Part shown: piece after piece, positions 54,362 through 64,000 of the stretch | Position numbering within the stretch: position 1 is the stretch's first letter | How the letters are laid out: the number at the start of each line of letters is the position of its first letter | NCBI GenBank assembly: GCA_964372215.1 | Contig: CAYJQC010000013.1 | Coordinates: 73,373-137,372, forward strand | DNA: 64,000 bases | Reading direction: 5' to 3' | Origin: DAIMFL01 sp964372215 | GTDB lineage: Bacteria > Pseudomonadota > Alphaproteobacteria > Dongiales > Dongiaceae | The notes under the pieces: generated by a model | The model's database searches: none | Told to the model about the DNA's origin: nothing | Seen by the model: only the letters and a program-made list of their open reading frames with translations | Made by a program: the position numbers and the translations under genes

Positions 54362-55863
54362 TCGCCGCCCACCTTCCCATCCTCCAGGTCGTCGTTCCGC
54401 TCCTGGCCGCCCCGCTCTGCGTACTCCTGCGCCAGCGCCAGGCGGCATGGGCCCTGGCGATGCTGGCATCCTGGCTCGCCTTGCTGATCGCGGTGCTGCT
54501 GCTCCGGCAGGTCGCCGAAGGCGGGCCGATCTCCTATGCCATCGGCGGCTGGGCGGCACCGTGGGGCATCGAGTACCGGATCGACGCGCTCAACGCGCTC
54601 TTGCTCGTGATCGTCTCGCTGATCGGCGCGGTCGTGCTGCCCTATGCCCGGGTCAGCGTCGCCGCGGAGATCGATCCGGAACGGATCTATCTGTTCTACA
54701 GCGCCTTTCTGCTGTGCCTCACCGGCCTGCTCGGCATCGTCGCCACCGGCGACGCCTTCAACGTCTTCGTGTTCCTCGAGATCTCGTCGCTGTCGACCTA
54801 TGCGCTGGTCAGTATGGGGCGCGACCGGCGTGCCCTGCGCGCCGCCTACACCTATCTCGTCATGGGCACCATCGGCGCGACCTTCATCCTGGTCGGCATC
54901 GGCCTCGCCTACATGGTGACCGGCACGCTCAACATGGCCGATCTCGCGGAACGCCTGGTCGCCCTCGAGGGCAACCGCACGGTTCGCGTCTCGCTCGCCT
55001 TCCTGACCGTCGGCATCTGCCTGAAGCTGGCGCTGTTCCCGCTGCATCTCTGGCTGCCGAACGCCTACACCTACGCGCCCTCCGCGGTCAGCGCCTTCCT
55101 GGCCGCCACGGCGACCAAGGTGTCGGTCTACATGCTGCTCAGGTTCCTGTTCGGGGTGTTCGGCGTGGCCTTCGCCTTCGAGGCCATGCTGCTCGACCGC
55201 GCGCTCATGCCGCTCGCCCTGCTCGGCATGGTCTTCGCCTCGCTGGTGGCGATCTTCCAGCACGATCTCAAGCGGCTGCTGGCCTATTCCAGCGTGGCGC
55301 AGATCGGCTACATCGTGCTCGGCATCTCGTTCGGCAGTGTCGACGGGCTGGCCGCCGGAATCCTGCACCTGTTCAATCACGCGCTGATCAAGGGCGGCAT
55401 GTTCCTGGCGCTCGGCTGCATGGCGCTGCGCCTCGGCAACACCCGGATCAGCAACGCCCGCGGCCTGGGACGCGACATGCCGATCACCATGGCGGCGTTC
55501 CTGGTCGGCGGCCTGGGCCTGATCGGGGTGCCGCTGACCGCCGGGTTCATCAGCAAGTGGTATCTGGTGCGCGCGGCACTCGACGGCGGGCTGTGGCCGG
55601 TCGCGGTGCTGATCCTCGCGAGCTCGCTGCTGGCGGTGATCTATGTCTGGCGGGTCGTCGAGGTGCTGTGGTTCACGGCGCCCGAGGAAGGACGCGGCCC
55701 GGTGCGCGAGGCGCCGATCTCGATGCTGGTACCGACCTGGCTGCTGATCGGCGCCAGCATCTGGTTCGGGGTCGACAGCAGCCTGCCGGTGACGATCGCC
55801 CGGCAGGCCGCCGCCCTGCTGCTCGGGGCGGCGACTGGGCTGGGACCGGCGGCGGCGCCATGA
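54358..55863 (+). CDS. mrpD: Mrp-type antiporter subunit D, first of three NuoL/M/N-like proteins
   Basis: A 501-residue membrane protein with about 14 helices and a proton/cation channel core. The channel Glu lies in VFVFLEISSLSTYALVSMG. The Lys pair appears in KLALFPLHLWLPNAY and AATATKVSVYMLLRF. The C-half has HDLKRLLAYSSVAQIGYIVL and HLFNHALIKGGMFLALG. It starts at a GTG overlapping the mrpC stop. Most similar in layout to MrpD. It would pump protons against Na+ or another cation. Confidence 0.9.
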   Translation: MIAAHLPILQVVVPLLAAPLCVLLRQRQAAWALAMLASWLALLIAVLLLRQVAEGGPISYAIGGWAAPWGIEYRIDALNALLLVIVSLIGAVVLPYARVSVAAEIDPERIYLFYSAFLLCLTGLLGIVATGDAFNVFVFLEISSLSTYALVSMGRDRRALRAAYTYLVMGTIGATFILVGIGLAYMVTGTLNMADLAERLVALEGNRTVRVSLAFLTVGICLKLALFPLHLWLPNAYTYAPSAVSAFLAATATKVSVYMLLRFLFGVFGVAFAFEAMLLDRALMPLALLGMVFASLVAIFQHDLKRLLAYSSVAQIGYIVLGISFGSVDGLAAGILHLFNHALIKGGMFLALGCMALRLGNTRISNARGLGRDMPITMAAFLVGGLGLIGVPLTAGFISKWYLVRAALDGGLWPVAVLILASSLLAVIYVWRVVEVLWFTAPEEGRGPVREAPISMLVPTWLLIGASIWFGVDSSLPVTIARQAAALLLGAATGLGPAAAP

Positions 55864-57320
55864 GCCCGGAGACCCTGGTCACCCTCGCCCCGCTGGTGCC
55901 GCTCGCCGGCGCGCTGCTGATCGCGCTCAGCGGCCGGCGGCCCAACTTGCGCGAGGCGGTCACCCTGATCACCGCCGGCGCCGCCTTCGTCTGCGTGGCC
56001 GCCCTGCTGCCCGGGGTCATGGCCGGCGCGCGGCCGGCGGCGACCTGGTTCGAGCCGGTGGCCGGCCTCGCCATCGCCTTCCAGGTCGAGCCACTCGGCA
56101 TGCTGTTCGCGCTGATCGCCAGCTTCCTGTGGATTCCGAACTCGCTCTACTCGATCGGCTACATGCGGGCGCATCACGAGCGCAACCAGACCCGCTTCTA
56201 CACCTGCTTCGCCATCGCCATCGGCAGCGCCATCGGCATCGCCTTCGCCGGCAACCTGCTGACGCTGTTCGTGTTCTACGAAATTCTGACGCTCTCGACT
56301 TTTCCGCTGGTGACCCATGCCGGTACCCAGGCGGCGGTGCGCTCGGGCCGGATCTATCTCGGCATCCTCATGGGCACCTCGATCGGCCTGCTGCTGCTCG
56401 CCATCATCTGGACCTACAGCCTCACTGGAACCCTCGATTTCCGCAGCGGCGGAATCCTGGCCGGAATCGCGCCAGGCCTGCTGCCGGTCTTGTTCGCCCT
56501 GTACATCTTCGGCGTCGGCAAGGCCGCGATCATGCCGTTCCACCGCTGGCTGCCGGCCGCGATGGTGGCGCCCACCCCGGTCAGCGCCCTGCTGCACGCC
56601 GTGGCGGTGGTGAAGGCCGGCGTGTTCACCGTGCTCAAGATCGTGATCTACGTGTTCGGCCTCGACCTGATGCAGTCGGCCCGCCCGGGCGAGTGGATCA
56701 CCTGGATCGCGGCCTTCACCGTGCTGGCCGCCTCGCTGATCGCCTATACCCGCGACAACCTGAAGGCCCGGCTGGCCTACTCCACGGTCAGCCAGCTCTC
56801 CTACATCGTGCTCGGCGCCCTGATGGCGACCAGCAGCAGCGTGATCGGCGGCGGACTCCACATCCTCATGCACGCCTTCGGCAAGATCACCCTGTTCTTC
56901 TGCGCCGGCGCCATCATCATCACCGCCCACAAGCAGAAGGTGAGCGAGCTGCGCGGCATCGGCCGGGCCATGCCGTACACCATGTTCGCGTTTCTGCTCG
57001 GCAGCCTGAGCATCATCGGCCTGCCGCCGTTCGGCGGCAGCTGGAGCAAGTGGTACCTGATGCTGGGAGCGCTCGACGCCGGCGAGGTCGTGCTGATGAC
57101 GGTGTTCATGGCGAGCAGCCTGCTCAACATCGCCTACCTCCTGCCGATCGCCGTGCGCGCCTTTTTCCCGGGTCCGGCGCCGACCGAATTCGATGGCGGC
57201 ATCGCCGAGGCGCCGTTGTTATGCTTGGTGCCGCTGCTGTTCACCGCGCTCGCCGGCGTCGTCCTGTTCGTCTATCCCGACCCGTTCTACCGGCTGCTGG
57301 CGCAGCTCGTAGCCCCCTGA
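55860..57320 (+). CDS. Second NuoL/M/N-like antiporter subunit
   Basis: A 486-residue paralogue with about 14 helices. The channel Glu lies in LFVFYEILTLSTFPLVTHAG, and the Lys residues in GVGKAAIMPFHRWLPAAMV and VAVVKAGVFTVLKIV. The C-half has DNLKARLAYSTVSQLSYIVLGA and HILMHAFGKITLFFCAGAI. It also has an N-terminal segment SLYSIGYMRAHHERNQTRFY, which is shared with NuoL/MrpA-like N-terminal domains. All key residues are present, so it should be active. Its ATG overlaps the previous stop. Confidence 0.88.
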   Translation: MSPETLVTLAPLVPLAGALLIALSGRRPNLREAVTLITAGAAFVCVAALLPGVMAGARPAATWFEPVAGLAIAFQVEPLGMLFALIASFLWIPNSLYSIGYMRAHHERNQTRFYTCFAIAIGSAIGIAFAGNLLTLFVFYEILTLSTFPLVTHAGTQAAVRSGRIYLGILMGTSIGLLLLAIIWTYSLTGTLDFRSGGILAGIAPGLLPVLFALYIFGVGKAAIMPFHRWLPAAMVAPTPVSALLHAVAVVKAGVFTVLKIVIYVFGLDLMQSARPGEWITWIAAFTVLAASLIAYTRDNLKARLAYSTVSQLSYIVLGALMATSSSVIGGGLHILMHAFGKITLFFCAGAIIITAHKQKVSELRGIGRAMPYTMFAFLLGSLSIIGLPPFGGSWSKWYLMLGALDAGEVVLMTVFMASSLLNIAYLLPIAVRAFFPGPAPTEFDGGIAEAPLLCLVPLLFTALAGVVLFVYPDPFYRLLAQLVAP

Positions 57321-57333
57321 GAGGGAGCCCGCC

Positions 57334-57603
57334 ATGGCAAGACACGACGACCCCAAGCGCTGGCTCGACCACCCCCGCAACGTGCGCAAGATCCTGTGGG
57401 CGCTCTACACCGTCTGCGGCCTGCTGCTGGCCGTCGACCTGATCTATCACCGCCACACGGACTTCGCCTTCGAGGACTTCTTCGGCTTCTACGGACTCTA
57501 TGGCTTCGGCGCCTGCGTCGCCCTGGTGCTGATTGCCAAGGAGCTGCGCAAGGTGCTGTCGCGCCCCGAGGACTATTACGGCGAGGCGCCGGATGATCGG
57601 TGA
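57334..57603 (+). CDS. 89-residue two-helix membrane protein inside the Mrp-like operon
   Basis: A small membrane protein between the second and third antiporter subunits. It has a basic N-terminus (KRWLDHPRNVRK), helix 1 (ILWALYTVCGLLLAVDLIYH), a loop rich in His, Asp and Phe (RHTDFAFEDFFGF), helix 2 (YGLYGFGACVALVLIAKEL) and a charged tail. I do not recognise the family. GAGGGAG precedes the ATG, and its end overlaps the next gene by 11 bases. This placement suggests a real subunit rather than a stray frame. Confidence 0.75.
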   Translation: MARHDDPKRWLDHPRNVRKILWALYTVCGLLLAVDLIYHRHTDFAFEDFFGFYGLYGFGACVALVLIAKELRKVLSRPEDYYGEAPDDR

Positions 57604-59287
57604 GCTGCCGCCGCCCCTGATCTTCGCGCTCGGCGCGCTCGGCGCCGCGTTCCTGCGCGGCCGCCTGCTGTCGGCCTGGTCGATCCTGGTGCCGCTGGTC
57701 GGCCTCGCCAACCTGCTCGCCCTGCCACACGGCGTCCACTGGCAGGGCCGGATCCTCGATCTGCCGCTGACCTTCGGCCGGATCGACGACCTGTCCTTCC
57801 TGTTCGCCCTGCTGTTCCACATCGCCGCGGCGATCGGCGGCCTGTTCGCCTTCGGCGTGAACGACCGCGTGCAGCATGTCTCGACCCAGCTCTACGCCGG
57901 CGCCGCGGTCGGCGCAGTGCTGGCCGGCGACCTGGTGACCCTGTTCATGTTCTGGGAGGTGATGGCGGTCGCGTCCGCCTTCCTGGTCTGGGCGCGGCGC
58001 ACCGAGCGCGCCAATCGGGCGGGCATGCGCTACATCCTGGTGCAGGTGAGCTCCGGCCTGCTGCTGCTCGCCGGGACCCTCCTGCTGCTGCACCAGACCG
58101 GCACCACGCAATTCGACCAGATCGGGCTGGGGACCCTGGGCGGCACCCTGGTCTTCTTCGCCTTCGGCATCAAATGCGCCTGGCCGTTCCTGCATAGCTG
58201 GCTGGTCGACGCCTATCCGGAATCGACCCCGAGCGGCACCGTCTTCCTCTCGGCCTTCACCACCAAGGTCGCGGTCTACGCCCTCGCCCGCGGCTTCGCC
58301 GGCACCGAGGAGCTGATCTATATCGGCACCGCCATGGCGGTGTTCCCGATCTTCTACGCGGTAATCGAGAACGACCTGCGGCGGGTCCTGGCCTACAGCA
58401 TGATCAACCAGATCGGCTTCATGGTGGTCGGCATCGGCATCGGTTCGGCGCTGGCGCTGAACGGCGCGGTCTCGCACGCCTTCAACGACGTGCTGTTCAA
58501 GGGCCTGCTGCTCATGACCATGGGGGCGGTGCTGGAGCGCACCGGGCGGATCAACGGCTCGGAGCTGGGCGGGCTCTACAAGTCGATGCCGATCACCACC
58601 GTGCTGTGCATCGTCGGCGCCGCCTCGATCTCGGCCTTTCCGCTGTTCAGCGGCTTCGTCAGCAAGTCGATGGTGATGGCCGCCGCCGCGCAGGAAGGGC
58701 ACACGGTGGTATTCCTGCTGCTGCTGTTCGCCTCCGCCGGCGTGTTCCATCATGCCGGCATCAAGATCCCGTACTTCGCCTTCTTCGCCCATGATTCCGG
58801 AATCCGGACCCGCGAGGCGCCGGTCTCCATGCTGCTGGCCATGGGCGCCGCCGCGGCGATCTGCATTTTCAACGGCAGCTATCCCTGGCTGCTCTACAGC
58901 CTGCTGCCCTGGCCGGTCGACTACGCCCCCTATACCTGGACCCACGTGATCAGCCAGACACAACTGCTGCTGTGGTCGGCGCTCGCCTTCGCGCTGCTGA
59001 TGAAGACCGGCCTGTATCCGCCCGAGCTGCGGCTGATCAACGTCGATGCCGACTGGCTGTATCGGCGCCTGATGCCGGCGATCGTGCGCCGGGCCGCTTC
59101 CCTGGTCGCCCATGCCTGGCGCCGCACCGAGCAGCGGCTGTACGGCAGTACCCTGGCGCTGATCGCCGGGGTCTATCGCCACTATGGCCCCCAGGGCGTG
59201 CTGGCGCGCACCTGGCCGACCGGGAGCACGGTCTTGTGGGTGGCGGTGCTGCTCGCCGGGTTCCTGCTGCTCTACCTCTACCAGTGA
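57593..59287 (+). CDS. Third NuoL/M/N-like antiporter subunit
   Basis: A 564-residue paralogue with about 14 helices plus a C-terminal extension. The channel Glu lies in LFMFWEVMAVASAFLVWARR, and Lys residues in GIKCAWPFLHSWLVDAYPE and FTTKVAVYALARG. ENDLRRVLAYSMINQIGFMV is the later helix pair. After about residue 480 comes an amphipathic basic stretch (RRLMPAIVRRAASLVAHAWRR) and a last helix (TVLWVAVLLAGFLLLYLYQ), reminiscent of the lateral-helix extension of NuoL. The start at 57593 overlaps the small gene. Confidence 0.88.
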   Translation: MIGELPPPLIFALGALGAAFLRGRLLSAWSILVPLVGLANLLALPHGVHWQGRILDLPLTFGRIDDLSFLFALLFHIAAAIGGLFAFGVNDRVQHVSTQLYAGAAVGAVLAGDLVTLFMFWEVMAVASAFLVWARRTERANRAGMRYILVQVSSGLLLLAGTLLLLHQTGTTQFDQIGLGTLGGTLVFFAFGIKCAWPFLHSWLVDAYPESTPSGTVFLSAFTTKVAVYALARGFAGTEELIYIGTAMAVFPIFYAVIENDLRRVLAYSMINQIGFMVVGIGIGSALALNGAVSHAFNDVLFKGLLLMTMGAVLERTGRINGSELGGLYKSMPITTVLCIVGAASISAFPLFSGFVSKSMVMAAAAQEGHTVVFLLLLFASAGVFHHAGIKIPYFAFFAHDSGIRTREAPVSMLLAMGAAAAICIFNGSYPWLLYSLLPWPVDYAPYTWTHVISQTQLLLWSALAFALLMKTGLYPPELRLINVDADWLYRRLMPAIVRRAASLVAHAWRRTEQRLYGSTLALIAGVYRHYGPQGVLARTWPTGSTVLWVAVLLAGFLLLYLYQ

Positions 59288-59363
59288 CTGGCTTGAGGGC
59301 GCGGCGTCCGACCGCTACGCTGACCGAAACACCGCGTACCCTGCTGCCCCAGGAGACATCGCC

Positions 59364-59957
59364 ATGGACATGACCGGCGAGCACCGCATTCCGGCCCCGC
59401 GCGACACCGTCTGGCAGGCGCTCAACGATCCCGAGATCCTGAAGCAGGCGATTCCCGGTTGCGAAGAGGTGGTGAAGCTGTCCGACACCGAGTTCACCGC
59501 CAAGGTGACCAGCCGGATCGGCCCGGTCTCCGCCAAGTTTGCTGGCAAAGTCACCCTGTCCGATCTCGACCCGCCCAACGGCTACAAGATCAGCGGCGAG
59601 GGCCAGGGCGGCGCCGCCGGGTTCGCCAAGGGCGGCGCCGAGGTCAAGCTGGAATCGGGAGCCGGCGACCAGGAAACCATCCTGCGCTATACCGTGCATG
59701 CCTCGGTCGGCGGCAAGCTGGCGCAGATCGGCTCGCGCCTGATCGACGGCGCCGCCCGCAAGACCGCGGAGCAGTTTTTCGGGCGCTTTGCCGAGATCGT
59801 CGGCGGTGCGGCGGCGGCCGGCGCTCCGGTTGCGGCGGCACCGGCGCCGCCCAAGCCGGCCGCGGCGCCCGGCGCGGGGCTCAGCCCGCGGGTCTGGATC
59901 ATCGCGCTGATCGTGGTGGTGGCGCTGCTGCTGGCGGTGTTCGGGCTCGGCCGCTGA
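59364..59957 (+). CDS. coxG: CoxG-like SRPBCC protein with membrane anchor
   Basis: A 197-residue protein of the CoxG family. Residues 1-145 are a START/SRPBCC fold: GEHRIPAPRDTVWQALNDPE, LKQAIPGCEEVVKLSDTEF and KISGEGQGGAAGFAKGGAEV. An Ala/Pro linker follows, then a C-terminal membrane helix (VWIIALIVVVALLLAVFGLG). In Oligotropha CoxG anchors carbon monoxide dehydrogenase to the membrane. AGGAGA lies seven bases before the ATG. It is the first cox gene; a 217-base gap separates it from coxS. Confidence 0.9.
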   Translation: MDMTGEHRIPAPRDTVWQALNDPEILKQAIPGCEEVVKLSDTEFTAKVTSRIGPVSAKFAGKVTLSDLDPPNGYKISGEGQGGAAGFAKGGAEVKLESGAGDQETILRYTVHASVGGKLAQIGSRLIDGAARKTAEQFFGRFAEIVGGAAAAGAPVAAAPAPPKPAAAPGAGLSPRVWIIALIVVVALLLAVFGLGR

Positions 59958-60132
59958 TCCTGTTACGGGCGCCGACGTGTCAACGTAACGCCATGCGCTG
60001 CGCACTTGACCTCGACGCCCCGGCAATCGAGACTTGCGGGCGAGACCGCCCGCCGCCCGCAATGACGGGCGGATAAAAAGATCGTGCTTCGATCGGCCGC
60101 TTGAAGCGCCGCCGGGTCGAAGCGAAAGACAG

Positions 60133-60155
60133 GGAACGCCGCCTCCCGGCGTTCC
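60133..60155 (+). promoter_or_regulatory. Hairpin in the coxS leader
   Basis: Perfect 9-bp inverted repeat GGAACGCCG / CGGCGTTCC with a 5-base loop (CCTCC), ending 19 bases before the coxS ATG and just before the Shine-Dalgarno GGGGAGG. A second 7-bp stem (CCGCCCG / CGGGCGG, 60053-60072) lies further up. They could affect transcript stability or ribosome access. Confidence 0.45.
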
Positions 60156-60174
60156 GGCCACAGGGGAGGATGTG

Positions 60175-60642
<468 letters not shown>

Positions 60643-60646
60643 GACA

Positions 60647-63010
<2,364 letters not shown>

Positions 63011-63023
63011 GGGGAAACGAGTC

Positions 63024-63818
63024 ATGCACAACTTCGCATTTCACCGGCCGTCCTCGCTTGCCGACGCGGCCACGGCGATCCAGGCGGCCTCGGACGGCAA
63101 GCTGCTGGCCGGCGGTCAGACCATGATCCCGACGCTGAAGCAGCGCCTGGCCGCGCCGTCGGACCTCGTCGACCTCGCCGGGATCGCCGAACTCAGGGGC
63201 ATCAAGGTCGACGGCTCCGGCGTCACCGTGGGTGCCATGACGGCGCACGCGGCGGTCGCCCACTCGGCCGAGGTCAAGGGCGCGATCGCCGCCCTGGCCG
63301 CGCTTGCCGAGGGCATCGGCGACCCGCAGGTCCGCAACTGCGGCACCATCGGCGGCTCGATCGCCAACAACGACCCAGCCGCCGACTACCCGGCGGCGGT
63401 GCTCGGCCTCGGCGCCACGGTCAAGACCAACAAGCGCGACATCAAGGCCGACGATTTCTTCAAAGGCATGTTCGAGACTGCGCTGGAACCGGGCGAGATC
63501 ATCACCGCGGTAGTCTTCCCCAAGCCCGAGAAGGCTGGCTACGCCAAGTTCCCCAACCCGGCCTCGCGCTATTGCATGGTCGGCGTCATGGTGGCCAAGA
63601 CCGGCGGCGGCGTGCGGGTGGCGGTGACCGGCGCCGGGCCCTGCGTGTTCCGGGTGCCGGACATGGAGAAGGCGCTGGCCTCGAACTTCTCGGCCGACGC
63701 CGTGAAGTCGATCAAGGTGCCGGCATCCGGGCTCAACAGCGACATGCACGGCAGCGCCGAATACCGCGCCCACCTGATCTCGGTGATGGCCGCCCAGGCG
63801 GTGGCCTCGGCAAAATAG
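63024..63818 (+). CDS. coxM: Molybdenum hydroxylase FAD subunit
   Basis: A 264-residue FAD-binding subunit of the vanillyl-alcohol oxidase fold. The FAD motifs are LLAGGQTMIPTLKQRLA near residue 30 and TIGGSIANNDPAADYPAAVL near residue 110. A C-terminal CO-dehydrogenase flavoprotein domain follows. It passes electrons from CoxS to a quinone or other acceptor. The length is slightly below the usual 280-290. It completes coxG-coxS-coxL-coxM. Further cox genes (coxD, coxE, coxF) would be expected beyond the window. Confidence 0.93.
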   Translation: MHNFAFHRPSSLADAATAIQAASDGKLLAGGQTMIPTLKQRLAAPSDLVDLAGIAELRGIKVDGSGVTVGAMTAHAAVAHSAEVKGAIAALAALAEGIGDPQVRNCGTIGGSIANNDPAADYPAAVLGLGATVKTNKRDIKADDFFKGMFETALEPGEIITAVVFPKPEKAGYAKFPNPASRYCMVGVMVAKTGGGVRVAVTGAGPCVFRVPDMEKALASNFSADAVKSIKVPASGLNSDMHGSAEYRAHLISVMAAQAVASAK

Positions 63819-63882
63819 GGCGCGACGGGGTCGCCGCGACCCGCTCGACGCGCCAAACCGCACGCAACTTCGCGAGCCGGGG

Positions 63883-63946
63883 CGGGGGGGGGGCCCCCCC
63901 GCCCGCGCGGGGGGGGGGCGCCGCCCCCCGCCGCCCCCCCCCCCCC
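63883..63946. repeat. G and C homopolymer tract at the right end
   Basis: Runs of 10 G, 7 C, 10 G and 13 C occur within about 65 bases, separated by GC repeats. Nothing like this occurs elsewhere in the window. It lies right after coxM, close to the end of the sequence, and looks like low-quality or mis-assembled sequence rather than biology. The final 50 bases appear normal but are too short to assign to a gene. Confidence 0.6.
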
Positions 63947-64000
63947 GCCGCCGGGCTGTCGGCGTTCGGGTTCAACCTCCCCGCCGCCATCCGCCTCGTG

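Noticed and set aside
60053..60072. 7-bp stem in the coxG-coxS gap as a terminator
   Set aside because: It is followed by ATAAAAAG, not a T-tract, on the coding strand; it may be a leader structure but not an intrinsic terminator.

Overview
The window is GC-rich DNA from an alphaproteobacterium, most likely a Rhodospirillales-type free-living aerobe; this placement is inferred. It rests on an NDUFS4-like complex I accessory subunit, Caulobacter-type cpa/tad pilus gene order, CtrA-type boxes (TTAA-N7-TTAA), an Aap-type general amino-acid transporter and form II cox-type molybdenum hydroxylase genes. There is no integrase, transposase, CRISPR array or phage module. Nearly all the DNA is coding, in tight operons with many ATGA or GTGA overlaps.

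Layout. 1-7 kb (minus): a partial fatty-acid desaturase and a Dpp/Opp-type ABC importer with a Tat-type binding protein, two permeases and a fused double ATPase. 7.1-10.7 kb: an alpha/beta hydrolase-OsmC fusion (minus), then a NUDIX hydrolase and an M81 peptidase (plus). 10.8-17.3 kb: a seven-gene operon of cysteine synthase, AlaX, mercaptopyruvate sulfurtransferase, double GNAT, and a three-subunit flavin/[2Fe-2S] dehydrogenase of the HcnABC/opine-dehydrogenase type. 17.5-22.2 kb: a PAS protein and aapJQMP (minus); aapP has an in-frame amber codon just after its switch histidine. 22.4-27.1 kb: metC-hisI-modE-modABC with a Mo-box before modA. 27.1-40.4 kb: a tad/cpa pilus locus. 40.6-49.2 kb: two tRNAs (Arg-UCU, Pro-UGG) and housekeeping or signalling genes, including a soluble PAS histidine kinase and a small secreted protein behind a triple CtrA half-site array. 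49.2-51.8 kb: a TPP riboswitch and thiZXY. 51.9-59.3 kb: an Mrp/Mbh-like cation antiporter operon with three NuoL/M/N-type subunits and no full-length MrpA. 59.4-63.8 kb: coxG-coxS-coxL-coxM, where CoxL has the form II loop AYRGAGR. The final ~120 bp hold long G and C homopolymers that look like a poor-quality contig end.

How the parts connect. modABC would feed molybdate to molybdenum enzymes such as the Cox-type hydroxylase. The thiamine, amino-acid and peptide importers suggest an organism that scavenges organic nutrients. The pilus cluster and the secreted-protein gene both carry CtrA-like sites, suggesting cell-cycle control. The points most worth a second look are the possible cyanide-forming and cyanide-detoxifying operon, the three-channel Mrp operon with its 89-residue unknown subunit, the amber codon in aapP, the duplicated N-terminal domain of CpaF, and the CtrA arrays.
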